This document shows positions 1-11,703 of a DNA stretch of 64,000 nucleotides, in pieces. A program made the position numbers and the translations under genes. The notes beneath the pieces were generated by a model, which was not told where the DNA came from, ran no database searches, and was given only the letters and a program-made list of their open reading frames with translations. Positions within the stretch are counted from its first letter, which is position 1, and every line of letters begins with the position of its first letter. This DNA is from Tubiluchus corallicola (Eukaryota > Priapulida > Priapulimorpha > Priapulimorphida > Tubiluchidae). The stretch covers positions 312,105 to 376,104 of the forward strand of contig JAQGDQ010000214.1 in NCBI GenBank assembly GCA_030141605.1. The letters run 5' to 3'.

Positions 1-21
1 AGAGAATGTGAAACAAATTAC

Positions 22-3000
22 CTCCAAATCCTCCTACATCATCTAAGTCCTGACCGCTGTCGTAACGTGCTTTTTTCTTTGGATCTGACAGTATTGCATA
101 TGCCTCTCCAACTTCTTTAAACTTTTTTTCATGATCTTTCTTCTCTTCTGGCGATGCGTTACTATGACGATCTTAAATTAAGAAAGCTGCATTTTTAGCA
201 ACAGCGTGACTACACAGGAAAGAAAGGAATACATACATGAATTTTCCGTTGCTGCTTATAGTATGGAATCTAGTAAGAAAATGAAAGCATAATGATTGTT
301 AAATTTCTTTCATTACTAAGCCTTTTACCTTTTTTGTTGTTTGCATGTGCAGTTGCTGTAAATCACAGGTTAAGTGTACCACAGCAACGCATCTTAGTTA
401 CAACCAACAGGTAACGTGCAAGTACAGCAAAGCCAAAGAAACGCCGGTAACATCAGTTGTTTTACATGGACATTACTGAATTATGCATTAGTCAGAGGGT
501 AGAGTGATTTACTAGCAGGATGTGGCTTGGGAAAAAATTAACTAGGTAAAGTTCTAGTTAGCTGTTAAAGCATGTTAAAACTGTTCACATTATGATACCA
601 TGGACCGAGAGACGTTGTCATGTGTACACAAATGCATTGTCTGGTACACTTAACCGTTGACCCTTTCACGATCATTCGCAATCGCCAGAACCGTGAAAAG
701 GCTTACTAAGCTTAAGCGTTGTCATAAAATAGATTTCAACAAATCACATTTCAATAACAATAACAGCCTACACTTTTCTTGCCTGAGGATGCATGCTATA
801 TTGCTGTCCCCATGCCAAATTTAAATGTCAAACATTTTATAATAAATAGGTAATAGTATAACAAGTTTTTAATAATACATGTCACAAATGTATTTCATTC
901 ACAACAAAAAATTAAGATTTTAATTAGCAACTATGAATACGTAGCACACAGCTTACCAGGGTGGTGTACTAAAGCTAGCTTTTTATATGCTTTCTTTATG
1001 TCATCATCTGTCGCCGTTTTACTCAGATTTAGAATTTTGTAATAATCTTTTCGTTTACTCTTCTTCAATTCTAATTTGGCCTCTTTTAGTAGATTTTTAT
1101 ATTCTGGAAAGACACATGAAAGAAAAATTGCACAATTAGTCAACTCTTACTGCAAATAAAACAGCTTTCACAGGAAGCTATATAATTTGAAACAGAAAAT
1201 TAGTTTAGTGAACAATGCTGCATTACTGGCTTCCATACTTTCATACACAAAAAAACTGCCTGGCCACCATTTATTTCTGAATAATATATTGTACTTCATA
1301 AGCAAAATATGATTTGCTTTGAAAACAAAGTTATAAAGAGTAAACACCATTAAAAAAAATCTGCTTTTAATGCAAAAAATAAAGCATTTGAAATAACTGA
1401 CCTCGATTCGATGAATTATTTTTAGTGAGAAATTCGTAATCACGAACTGCTTCTTCATACTGTTCTGTGTCCATATAGCTGCAACACAGTTTAAAGATTT
1501 AGGTACAAAACTCACACTACATGGAATTATTATAAAGTGTAGTAGTAGATTTGACCTGCATATCATCAACAAGTGGTCAAACTCCTTAATGGCAGTCTTA
1601 CAATACAAATAAATATTTAGGAAATGTGGCTGACCTGTAATCAGATTAGTGTTTGGGATGTCACGAATCTCAAATTACCACACCTGAATGAACACTGAAT
1701 TTCTTTTTTATAATAGTTTTCAAAAATGATGCAAATCCAAATCTCAGTTTAAAATCATTTTCGGAACAGAATCAAAATCCAATTTTTGGCATTTCTTTAA
1801 ACTGAATCTTATTTTTTTCGGTTAGATAAAGTTGCGTAAAACTTCAGCAGGTGGAATGGCGTCAAAACTTCAAATCAGATTTGGTTTTGCAGCTCTGGTT
1901 ATGGCAGAGCTTCATCACATTCTAAATGCAAAATGATTTGAAGAATCAATCTATCGTTAAACCCTTAAACAGCTGCTCAATAGAAAAATGAAGCCGAATT
2001 GTACAATGTAAGCAATAAGCCTTTTCACAGTTCCAGTGATTGATGATGATGATCGTGAAAAGGTCAAAAGTTAAATGTACCAGACAACGCATTTGTGTAC
2101 ACATGACAATGCCTCGCAGCCCATGCTGCTGTAATAGTAAGTTTAACAGCAAGCAAGAACCTTACCTAGTTCATTTTTAAATCACACTATGCACAGACTA
2201 ATGCATAATTAAGTAAAGCCCATGTAAAACAACTGAAGTTACTGAACTGACGTGGCAAACAGCTTTGCTTTACCCACATATTATGAGATGCTTGTAGTTA
2301 AGACACGTTGCTATGGTACATTTAACCCTTCCCTACAGCAACTGTGTGTCTGCACTGCAAACTGTGAGAAGACTTATTAGGTATAACCACAAGAATTTGA
2401 AGCCTGCTTCCCTGTTGTTCACTAAGACTACTGGATCTGCAGGCAATTCTTTCATGGACTCAGTAACATTTTTGTACATGATGCAGAATTCCCTTGACAG
2501 GTTAAATTTGTAGTATGTTGCTACACTAAGTGGCAAATTGATTCTTTAAATTTACATGATTTCTTTGTTGTGTTAATTTACGCTTACCACTTAGCTCTTC
2601 GTAGATATGCCTTTTCGTATGTTTCATCTAATGAGATTGCTTTCGTACAGTCAGAAATGGCTTCATCAAACTTTTTTAACTAAAATAATAGAAAAGTATT
2701 TATAATTTGCTCACAAGGAAGATCTAGTTTAGTGCTTCCATGAGTAAATTTCCATAAATAACTATGTTCCATCTTCAGAGAGGGAAAGGGAAGAAAGTCA
2801 TGTTGTCCATACGAAATTGTCCCAAATTGCTTTGAAAACTAGTGACAAAAAATTCAACTCACTCTTTATTTTTAAACTTAAAAATGTTTTAAAATGATGA
2901 GAAAACACGAAAAATTGCTTTGTATGTGTAATTCACAGAAATGACTCAAAAATTGTGTAGAACGCAGATGCATACTTCTCATCAGAAATAATAATTATCA

Positions 3001-6000
3001 AGCAATTTATTGCAATGGTGAAAAACTTGCCTTGGTATAAACAGCTGCTCGATTACAGTGTAACTTGGCATTAGTAAATTTATTGTTAGGATCTATACTT
3101 AGTGCTTCTGTGTACATTTGCAAAGCGTCATCTAGCTTGTGAGATTTAAAACTTTGGTTGCCTTGTTCTTTCTTTTGTATCAACTGCTTGGCTTTCTGTA
3201 AAAATGATAACAGAAAGGACATATTAGGAATATTTCTCCATATTTAACATTTTATTTCTTGTTGAAAAATGGCAGTAGTTAGTTGATGAATTAAATAAAC
3301 AAAACTATTTGGCTGAATATTTCGAGTGAAATGACAAAACACTGCAACTAAAAAAAAACTGCACAAATTCACAACAACAGTTTTGGTAAGAAGGAATAAA
3401 AAATTTCCTGGTATAGTGATGCTGATGTGCTGGTGAAAACTCTAGGAGCTGTAAGTTATAACCTTTTTTTGTAATACAGCAAAAAACAAATAAACAACAG
3501 TCACAGCGACTGCAGGCAATCAACTATGGATATAAAATGCTAAAACACTACAGTCATTATATGCAACACATTTAAATTTCAACTTCAGGTAAGTTCTACT
3601 GCCACTATAATTTTTACACATCGCTGTACAAACCTTGAAAACAACTTTGGCCTTTTGGTGATCTGGCGCAAGCCTTAATACTTGTTGAAAATGCTGGAAT
3701 GCCTTGTCTATGTGGTCCTCATAATACAGACACAAACCACGCACATAAATTGCATCAGCATTCATCGAATCCAACCTTATCACAGAGCTAAAATCAAATT
3801 AAATAAGACATCTTGAACCATTTTACCGATCAGATATGAAAAACTTCAAAGTCAGAGGGATAATGAAACTTCGTTAACATGGCATAATGTTGGTTCCAGG
3901 CTAATCAGAGAATGTAGAACAAAGACCAGGATTCCTACAGAATCTTTAAATAAATTTCCCTGAAGTTGCCATAACTTTTCCCTGACCAATATTGACTTTC
4001 CATGACCAACATAAGCAGAAATTGCAATACCAGTGTACATATTTAAACATTTTCGTGTATGGACATTCATACATATACTGATATGTAAATGTGTCGGCAC
4101 AGTTGCAGTAGTGCTTCCATGAGTAAATGTTCCACAAACAACTATGTTCCATTTGAAAAGGGAAGTCATGTCGTCCATACAAAATTGTCCCAAACTGCTT
4201 TGAAAACTAGTGACAATTATACTAATCACATTAAATAAACTTTCTTAATGCAAACATTATCACAAATTGATGAAAAATATGTTTGGAAAAATATCGGTTC
4301 ATGTTGATTCTTTTCTCAACCCTTTCCTATTTCCCTGACTTTTCCATGATTTTCCAGGATAGCCTGTATTTTCGAGGATTTTCCCTGACTGTGGGAACCC
4401 TGAAAGACAAACTTACTTTGCAGCTTCTTGGGCTTCTTCCAATCGGCCGAGAAGGGCTAGAACTTCGGCTCGTAGAACTTTGAATCTCTTGCAAGCTGAC
4501 GCATGTTGTAAAGCTCTGTCCATACAAAATAAAACCTGAAAACGACATATAAAGTTAGGGTTGATATAGCATTCGTCTTTCATGTTTGATATATATATAA
4601 TATTAGTTGCAAAAGTGAGCATCAAGCATTAAAAAGCATTTACTTTAAACGAAAATCAAAAGCATGATCAGCAAGCCTGCAGTCACAGAGCATTTTAAGG
4701 CAATGATACAGTTCTAATTCAGATGGGTAAAATGAAACAGTTTGATGTGTGTACATTTATAAACAGTGAACAACAGCGCAGCTTCGCTTGTAGATTAACT
4801 CAAAAAATAGCAAAAGTATAAAAATTAACGGATCATGTGTAAATATAAATAAAAATTTCAGAACCTTCTATAGCTGGCAGATGCATAAGTTGTTGATTAT
4901 GTAAATAAACATAACATTTTTTCATTTCAATGGTTTACCTATAACTGACACGACCTCCTCAGTGTCAAAACAAAAATTTGGTAATGGACAGGCTTATTCA
5001 ACTTGCTAATTAAAGTGAATAATATTATTAAAATTATCAATCATTCATTCATGTCTACCATCAAAAAACGATCAAAACATAGCTGTTCTTTATTCTCATA
5101 AATGAATTTTATAGAAATTTGAAACTGTCTTACCTCATGAGCTCAAAAGGGAAAGTAGGAAGGGAGGAAAAAAAATTTTCAGCTTGTGAATATTTAAAGC
5201 TGGATCGTGGAATATTCAAAATCAGTTGAAATCAAAGCTTGTTTATTTCTCACTGGTTGGCAGTGATGTTTTAAATTTTTTTCAATGCACATTTTTCACA
5301 CTTTTTTTAGTTTCACATTACTAAATTATCATATAATTATCGATTATTGTGTACTCTCGTTTTTGTATCACGAATATAAGTTCTGATAATCAGGGTATAA
5401 GCGGCAACACTAGTTGGCTGCTAATATACCGATTTGGGGGAAAATTCGATACTTTTTAGCCTCCAATACAATGAGCATCGTGCAAAACAGCAACCCTGGC
5501 CGAGCATTAGGCGTGGAAAAACACGGCCACGTCCTGCATTCCCCAAAAGCGATATGTAATAATAATTACTGCATTTTATGTTTTAAATTAAAAAATACGT
5601 TTTCATATAACTGCATCAAGTAGGTATATGAACATACAAAGAATTTGTAAAATTCCTGGCCGGGTATGCAACAGAAAAAATATTACGAGGGTGATTAGAT
5701 GGAAACAAAAGTATTTTTATTGTTGGCCTTGGTCAATACAATCAGCGTACGCTGTACAAATTCACTATGCTTAAGCGTACATAAAAGAAAATGACACTAG
5801 CAGAAACCTGCCAACATAGTCACGTACCCTTCTGTAGTCTGCTTTCTCGTAGTCTTTGTCGGCTTCTTCAGAAAATCGCTGCACTGTATGAGCTGCCTGC
5901 AACTAAAACAAACACACGATAATTAAGAAAGTATCACACTTAAAAAATTTCAACAAAATAGAGTCTTGGTGACACAGAGACGTACAAGAGAAAGATTTTT

Positions 6001-9000
6001 CGTATAAAATAACATTTTCATAAAGTATTAGTACAAATTCTGTTTCTCTGATCAATATTAAATGAGAAAATCTTTTAAATGTTGTCCCATCTTGATATGT
6101 TTTTTGTAGAGATTGTCATTCAGCAAATTTTTTGCATTCTAAAAACATTGTAGTAGTAAATAACTTGATAACATATAACTATATATATAAAAAAATTATC
6201 AAATTTATACAGGCGATAACTATATACATAGATGATAATTATGTTCAATTATATAACCGACAACTTTACATCATTATTTAATCTGCCATGTTAACCAGCA
6301 CCCAAATTAACTTCATTGCCAAATGAAGGGTAAATAACTCGATGACTTTTTAATAGATTCGCTTCCATATCTCGTTGACTTTATATTTACTGAATGAACA
6401 CATTTACTATTCTGCTTATGTTTATATATTTTTACAAATGAACTCGTTTGAGAAATGTCACAGTGAAAAATAAACTTGATTTGAATTTTGAATTTGAGTA
6501 ACACATTAATATACACAAGTCTGCAGCTCTATCATTTAAAAGAGTTTATTAACTGATAACAGTTCAAACGTGTAATAAAGATTATATTTCCTATGTTTTT
6601 GAACAACACAAAATTTTTGTTCAGTGCAAACGTATGTTTAATATGCATATAATATTATGCTTAACTTTAGAAGAGAAACAAGAAGATTTCCTACCTCCGC
6701 AGCTATTTGTGAATTATTTGGTTGAATTTCCTTTGCTTTATTTAATGCGAGTGTAGCATGAAAGAAATCGCCCTGAGCAAGATAGCCTTTTGCTTCTCGA
6801 ATATATCCCTAAAGTAATAGACAAACAAAGAATAAGAAATTCCTGTAGTCTAACTATTGTCTTCAACAAAAAATCCTGTCCAATAAACACAAAAACAAAT
6901 AAACTAGTAAAAAACACGCGAATTTTCAATTTTGAACATGGAATGCAGTGTCAGCTCACGCTTGCTGTCGGAAAGTAACTTGCAGCAAGTTTTGCTCTCT
7001 AGTCAGAACACGCTTATGAGTTGCTTGGAGAGTTTGCTAGGCATTAATTATCAGCTACTACTTTTAATACAAAATATTAGAAAAATAGCCGAATGACACA
7101 GTGATGGTCGTAGCAGAATAGGAACACTTCCTGCAAAAGTGAGTAAAGCCAACCCTGGAATCTAATGGTTCACCACCTCATCCCAAAAATAAGGAGCAGG
7201 TTTGAAATCCCGGTACAATAACCACTTATGAGCTGGTCTACAAACATTGACGAGACCTTCAAGAGCCAAGTATCAACTCTCCGAAGCTGAACCAGCAAAG
7301 GCATCTTATCCATACTTAAATCTGCATATACATTCTCTCTCGATAAGACAAACATCTAATAATGTGGCAGGTGTGATCATACTCAGTGTTTCTTATTTCT
7401 GTCGCTTAGTAGGCACTGTGAACATGCCACGTTTCTCAAATCTAAAAGATTTCTAAAACCAAATTACTAAAGTTATATTAGTAAATGTACAGGAATCACG
7501 TTGTGCTACGAAGATGTGGCAGACTAGTATTCATATATGAACACTTTATCGGCATAAATAACAAAAGAATTTTGCTATGACTTTAATTTTATAAATTCAT
7601 TTGATGAACTGATATAAAACCACTTAGACTGACCTTGACGAATGTCGGATCAAGTGTGACAGACTTTCTTGCATCATCTACAGCTTCCTGGTAGCGGTAG
7701 AGCATTAACAGGGCTGCAGCTCTGTTTCCGTAGTAACTGGCTATATTACCATTATAACCTGAATAAAATGTGCCGATAAAAATCTTTCTACTAAATATAA
7801 AGATTTTATTCATACTCAAAGTTTAAAGCAATAAACATGAGCCACTGATGGCCATGTGTAAAACAATAAGTCACATAAAGTTAAATTAAATAACTTGAAT
7901 AATTTGCTATAGATCTATTGAAAACATTCAGTGTAATTAAATTATGAAGAAGTCACAAAAAAATTGCATAATACGGTTAACTATAAAGGTTTTTTCTACA
8001 CGGTACTGAGCAAATTTTGAGAAAATTGAGAGGTTAGATCCGGGAAAGTGCCCTGTCGCAAATCCTGTATAACCTTATAACATCCATTATTGAAAGGGCT
8101 ATCCAGCCATCAAATTATTTAGTTTTTTTGAACTGGGACTACCTAAATTTACATTTTTACCAATTACTCTACATTCAATTTCACTGCAAAATCACATTCT
8201 GAAAATTTTGATATAAAAAAGTGCAACAAAGCATTGCTTACTGTACAACTTTACCAACATACAGATATATTTGACTGTAAAACAAAATATCAGCCCTGAA
8301 GTATAATAACCAGAATTACAAAACTAAAGTCACTGCAAGTGTAATTTAAGAAAAAAGTTATAGGCTAGTTTGCCTAGCAAATCTTAGAACTTACAAACCC
8401 ACATAAAAAGTCACAATGACTTAACATTAGGCCAATATTTTTTAAGCTTTTATTAAATTCCACTCATGAAACCATGAAGGAAGTGCCAATATTGGTTTGC
8501 ATTGGAATATTTTTTGCAATGTTAATGTTAAATACTGGCAATACCTATGGCTTCGGTATATAAAGACAATGCTTCACTGTAATTTCCCTTTGAATATTCA
8601 TTGTTTCCCTCTAGTTTCTTTTCTTCTGCCATTGAAATCAACCTAAAAACGGAAAGAATACAAGAAATTTTCAAAAAAGCCTTTCCACAGTTTTGTTGTG
8701 CGCAGTTGCTGCAGATCAAAGGTTAAGTGCACCAAAGCAACACGTCTTAACTACAACCATCATGTGACATGCGGGTAAAGCAAAACCGTCTGCCGCTGCA
8801 GTTCAGTAACTCCAGTTGTTTTATGTAGACTTTACTTAATTATGCATTATGTGTAGAGTGGTTTACTAGCAGGATCTTCCTTTGGGACAAGAAAAAATTA
8901 ACAAGATAAGGCTCTAGCAAGCTGCTAAACATGTTAAACTGTTACTACTACAGTAGCTTGGGCTGTGGACGTTGCTAAGTGTACACAAATACGTTGTCTG

Positions 9001-9462
9001 GTACACTTAACCTTTGACCTTTTCTGATAGGCTAACCAATGCTTTGTTGAAAACACATTTCATAAAGATATTTTAATTATGACAAATTCCTATCCTGAAA
9101 AATTTTAATTGAAATACAATGATTTCAATTACAGAGCAGTTGCTAAGTGTACACAAATACGTTGTCTGGTACACTTAACCTTTGACCTTTTCTGATAGGC
9201 TAACCAATGCTTTGTTGAAAACACATTTCATAAAGATATTTTAATTATGACAAATTCCTATCCTGAAAAATTTTAATTCAAATGCAATGATTTCAATTAC
9301 AGAGCAGTATGGCTCAAGCAACACAACTCACAATATCGTATTTAACACTTACTCTTCATGAGGAACATCAATGTCAATTTCCATTTTCTCACTGTCATTC
9401 ACAGACATCTTCTCTGTGGCATCAGATGATGAAGTAGACTGCTCACACTGTACACCGTCCAT
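22..9462 (-). CDS. DNAJC7: DnaJ homolog subfamily C member 7 (TPR + J domain co-chaperone), 3' end outside window
   Basis: Co-chaperone that binds Hsp70 and Hsp90 through TPR repeats and stimulates Hsp70 ATPase through a J domain; cytosolic and nuclear in known animals. Coding exons in transcript order: 9462-9353, 8642-8545, 7758-7634, 6808-6695, 5896-5828, 4535-4417, 3787-3634, 3195-3031, 2679-2588, 1478-1402, 1103-957, 171-22. Phases join perfectly, giving 473 codons; vertebrate proteins have about 494, so only a short C-terminus is missing. Diagnostic segments are [32 protein letters not shown] and [15 protein letters not shown]. The J domain starts near residue 392 with KDYYKILNL. Its HPD motif (about 422-424) is split by an intron (HHP|D), and [16 protein letters not shown] follows. 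The start is the first Met of an acidic leader (MDGVQCEQ), ten bases after a splice acceptor. The intron between exons 3195-3031 and 2679-2588 has a GC donor. Assignment is firm; expression is unknown. Confidence 0.95.
319..703 (+). mobile_element. Inverted-repeat element family 1 (MITE-like), copy 1
   Basis: 385-bp element with ends AGCCTTTTACC and GTGAAAAGGCT. Both ends carry an internal copy of GGTTAAGTGTACCA in opposite orientation, so the terminal inverted repeats are long and imperfect (about 90 bp). The pentamer TACTA sits immediately outside both ends (314-318 and 704-708), consistent with a target-site duplication. It lies in the last visible DNAJC7 intron and has no coding capacity. 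This is the best-preserved of three copies in this gene. Confidence 0.7.
2018..2374 (-). mobile_element. Inverted-repeat element family 1, copy 2 (inverted)
   Basis: Begins AGCCTTTTCACAGTTCC and contains TGTACCAGACAACGC, the reverse complement of the right end of the copy at 319-703. It ends CTGTGAGAAGACT and also shares the interior segments ATGCATAATTAAG and AAACAACTGAAGTTACTG. It is diverged, with no clear target-site duplication. It sits in the DNAJC7 intron upstream of exon 1478-1402. Confidence 0.65.
2731..2847. repeat. Dispersed intronic repeat, copy A
   Basis: About 115 bp beginning AGTGCTTCCATGAGTAAA and ending TTTGAAAACTAGTGACAA. A clearly related copy in the same orientation occurs at 4110-4215, with shared blocks AACTATGTTCCAT and AATTGTCCCAAA. 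Both lie in DNAJC7 introns. Likely fragments of the same mobile element or a segmental copy. Confidence 0.75.
3950..4406 (-). mobile_element. Dispersed element with TTCCCTGACTTTTCC-type ends (contains repeat copy B)
   Basis: Read on the minus strand the block begins CAGGGTTCCCACAGTCAGGG and is followed by several GGAAAATC and GGAAAAGTCAGGGAA motifs. It ends near 3952 with TCAGGGAAAAGTTATGG and CTTCAGGGAAATTTA. Copy B of the 115-bp intronic repeat lies inside (4110-4215). Repeats built on GGAAAAGTCAGGGAA recur in many animal genomes; class membership is not determinable here. It ends about 10 bp from DNAJC7 exon 4535-4417. Confidence 0.5.
7120..7225 (+). repeat. Possible tRNA-derived SINE remnant in DNAJC7 intron
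   Basis: Contains TCTAATGGTTCACC (A-box-like) and, about 40 bp later, GGTTTGAAATCCCGG (B-box-like; consensus GGTTCGANTCC). No clover-leaf can be completed, so this is not a functional tRNA gene. Weak, pattern-based call. Confidence 0.3.
8678..9033 (+). mobile_element. Inverted-repeat element family 1, copy 3
   Basis: Same orientation as the copy at 319-703, with AGCCTTTCCACAG at the left, AAGGTTAAGTGCACC and TCCAGTTGTTTTATG inside, and TGGTACACTTAACC near the right end. Its left edge is only about 35 bp upstream of the acceptor of DNAJC7 exon 8642-8545, so it replaces most of the usual branch-point region. The right part is included in a 168-bp tandem duplication. Confidence 0.65.
8971..9308 (+). 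repeat. 168-bp tandem duplication
   Basis: Two head-to-tail units with period 168 bp (8971-9138 and 9139-9306), both starting GTTGCTAAGTGTACACAAAT and ending CAATTACAGAGCA. I see only a few substitutions between them, so the duplication is recent or homogenised. It includes the right end of the adjacent inverted-repeat element and flanking intron, and lies in the DNAJC7 intron after the first coding exon. Confidence 0.9.
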
Positions 9463-9472
9463 TTCTAAAATT

Positions 9473-9610
9473 CTACAAAAAACACAAACAGAAGTCAAAC
9501 ACGTCACATTATAATTAAAAGTAAAAAATACCAGCAATGCACTTACCTAAATAACTTCTGTGCACTACAAGATCAATACAGAGAGTAAATAGAGCATGAT
9601 AGTTCTAAAC
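9473..9610 (-). other. DNAJC7: DNAJC7 5' UTR intron and non-coding first exon
   Basis: A consensus donor (TTTAG|GTAAGTGC, exon edge 9547) faces an acceptor (TTTTGTAG, exon edge 9472) ten bases upstream of the start codon at 9462. This gives a 74-bp intron in the 5' UTR, and the non-coding first exon runs from 9547 to an undetermined start near 9.6 kb. The core promoter should lie just to the right; I see no convincing TATA box. Inferred from splice signals only. Confidence 0.5.
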
Positions 9611-9948
9611 TTATCTGTTGATGCCATATAAAATAATCAGAGTTTTAACAAATTAAAATTTTGAAAAGAAATGCAAAGAGAAAACAGGATGATTTTTTTA
9701 TATCCTACCACACTTTGAAATACAGTAAAAAGCGCTTATATAATAACAATTCCAAAGTGTTTCTGATAAATAATAAATAATAGATTAAAAACTTTATTAA
9801 TTTCCAGTATGTAGATCATAACGACGTCCAAAGTGAACACGTTTTTCAACAGCTATTTCTCGATGATGGTTTATTTTTTGAACCAGAGCTACCGGGAGGA
9901 ATGAGTAGCGATTTTTTGACCATTTTTTGCAAGACTTGCTTCACAGTT

Positions 9949-10230
9949 TTAGATGCATGCCAGTGCTGTGCCAGTTAACAGCTGGATAGCCTGTTCAATG
10001 GTGGATGTTACAGGGGTATATAGATTTTGCAGCAGGCATTTTCCCAGACCTGACCTCACAATTTTTTTACAAAATTTTGATGGAACATCTTGTAGAACCT
10101 TCCTTTTAGCAGGAGCTGGTGGGGGTCCTGGAATGAGATTTACAATTTCTTGGAAAGAGAAGCGACGGGGCAACACGATGATGTGGGTCACTTTCCAGGA
10201 TGCCTCCTCCAGTAGGAATGGTTAAAGTTA
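9949..10230 (-). pseudogene. Unidentified coding relic, possibly transposon-derived
   Basis: The minus frame is open for about 90 codons, from near 10220 to a stop at 9949. It carries non-random-looking peptide such as SWKVTHIIVLPRRFSFQEIV and a proline/alanine-basic stretch PGPPPAPAKRK. The opposite frame is also open (9953-10225), and the block is more GC-rich than the surrounding intergenic DNA. There is no convincing start or splice context. I do not recognise the family; a decayed transposase C-terminus is one guess. It could also be chance. Confidence 0.3.
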
Positions 10231-10744
10231 ATTCGAGGTTCCATTTCGAAAGGCCTGTACTGTTCTGATGTCAACCCACTGTAGTCTTCCTATAACTTTG
10301 CTCAATTAAAAGCAGTTTTGTGTTTAGACTGTGTTAGACTGTTAGATAATTAAAGATCTTTGTTCTTTTACAGATAGCACTGAACGTTTAAATGAGCAGA
10401 CACCATTACATTGCTACATTTTGTCAGCGTTAGAGTCACATCAATGTGAACTTTTTATTTTAGGTTTTGTGAAAACACTTTCCATTGTGATAAAAAGTTC
10501 CTACTGTATTGATTGAAGCATCTGCGTGAACATTTTGTCGATAGACATTTATGTGGATGTGGAAATGCCATAATATCTAGCACACTATCAAAATGTAAGG
10601 ATAGTTAACGAACACTATGTAGGATGTTGGCACATTCTTAATTATGTAAGCACATTTATCAGCAACATCATTGTGAACCCTTGAGTAGTAAAACTATTAA
10701 TAATACTTAATACTAATAGTGAGTAATAATAGTACCTACAAAAT

Positions 10745-11359
10745 GGGGCATACCCTAAATAAACGGGCATGATGAACGTAACATGGACCCGATGGATGTA
10801 AGTTGTATGACTATTCACTAATTTAATGTAGTAAAACTATTAATAATATTTAATAATAATAATAATACTAAGAGCAACTGATAACAGTATCTACAAAATG
10901 GGCAAATCCGACGTTGTTAAAATAAAAATCATGTGACAAAAATTAATCAAATTGATTTACAGGTAATATATATAAACTAACGTCCACAGCTAAACGTTAA
11001 ACCCACCACATCAAAAATTATGCAAAGTCCATTAATTTACTTTAAATTATTTTGTGAATGGACGCTCGAAATACACATACCAATAGGACGTTCACTGCGT
11101 TTAAATACACATAGTAAATACATGTAAATCACGTCCATCAAAATAGTCTTCAATTTAGTGAACGGATGCTCGAAGTTACGTCTAAGATTACGTAGGTAAA
11201 TCAGTTTAGCAGACGGGCCTTCATCTTACGACCATTGCGTCCAACAAAATAGTAAACGGACGTCCATCGCGTCCATCAGAATGTGTCCATTAGATCAGTG
11301 AATGGACGCTAAAAATTACGTCCATCGCGTCAAAAATTACGCTCAAATTAGGGACACCC
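10745..11359. mobile_element. ~615-bp inverted-repeat element with GACGTCCAT-type internal repeats
   Basis: The left end GGGGCATACCCTAAATAAAC resembles the reverse complement of the right end (GGGTGTCCCTAATTTGAGCG), suggesting terminal inverted repeats of about 20-25 bp. The interior contains many degenerate copies of a GGACG(T/C)CCATCGCGTCCAT theme plus AGTGAAYGGACGCT. It is unusually CpG-rich for this AT-rich intergenic region. A ~140-bp repeat (GTAGTAAAACTATTAATAAT at about 10687 and 10828) overlaps its left side. No coding capacity. Confidence 0.5.
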
Positions 11360-11703
11360 AAAAAATGGGCTAATCAAAAGCATTTAAAATGCAGCATAAA
11401 CCAAACCTATATTTAGCAACAAAAAAATTACCGGTTATTTACAGTAGGAGTTTCATACAAAGTGTCTAAAACGGAAAAGCGGGAAGAAGTTAATGACTAA
11501 TCCTAATTACATTACCTACCAAACTTTCAGTTGGTACTCGGCACACTCAGCAGAATGACCAAATTTTAGCAACATCCAATAGCAAAACAGTCGAAACTGA
11601 AAAGTAAAAAATGTAAATTGTCCATTACAGCATTTCTCGCGACACGATCGCAATGAGTACATGTACATACTGCATAGACTTATCCGTATATGTACTATTT
11701 GGA

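Noticed and set aside
1168-1608. 146-codon minus-strand open frame overlapping DNAJC7 exon 1478-1402
   Set aside because: It reads the exon out of frame; the correct frame gives the conserved [15 protein letters not shown] segment and ends at a good donor.
3852-4229. 125-codon minus-strand frame in a DNAJC7 intron
   Set aside because: Lies within repetitive intronic DNA, with no domain and no splice support.
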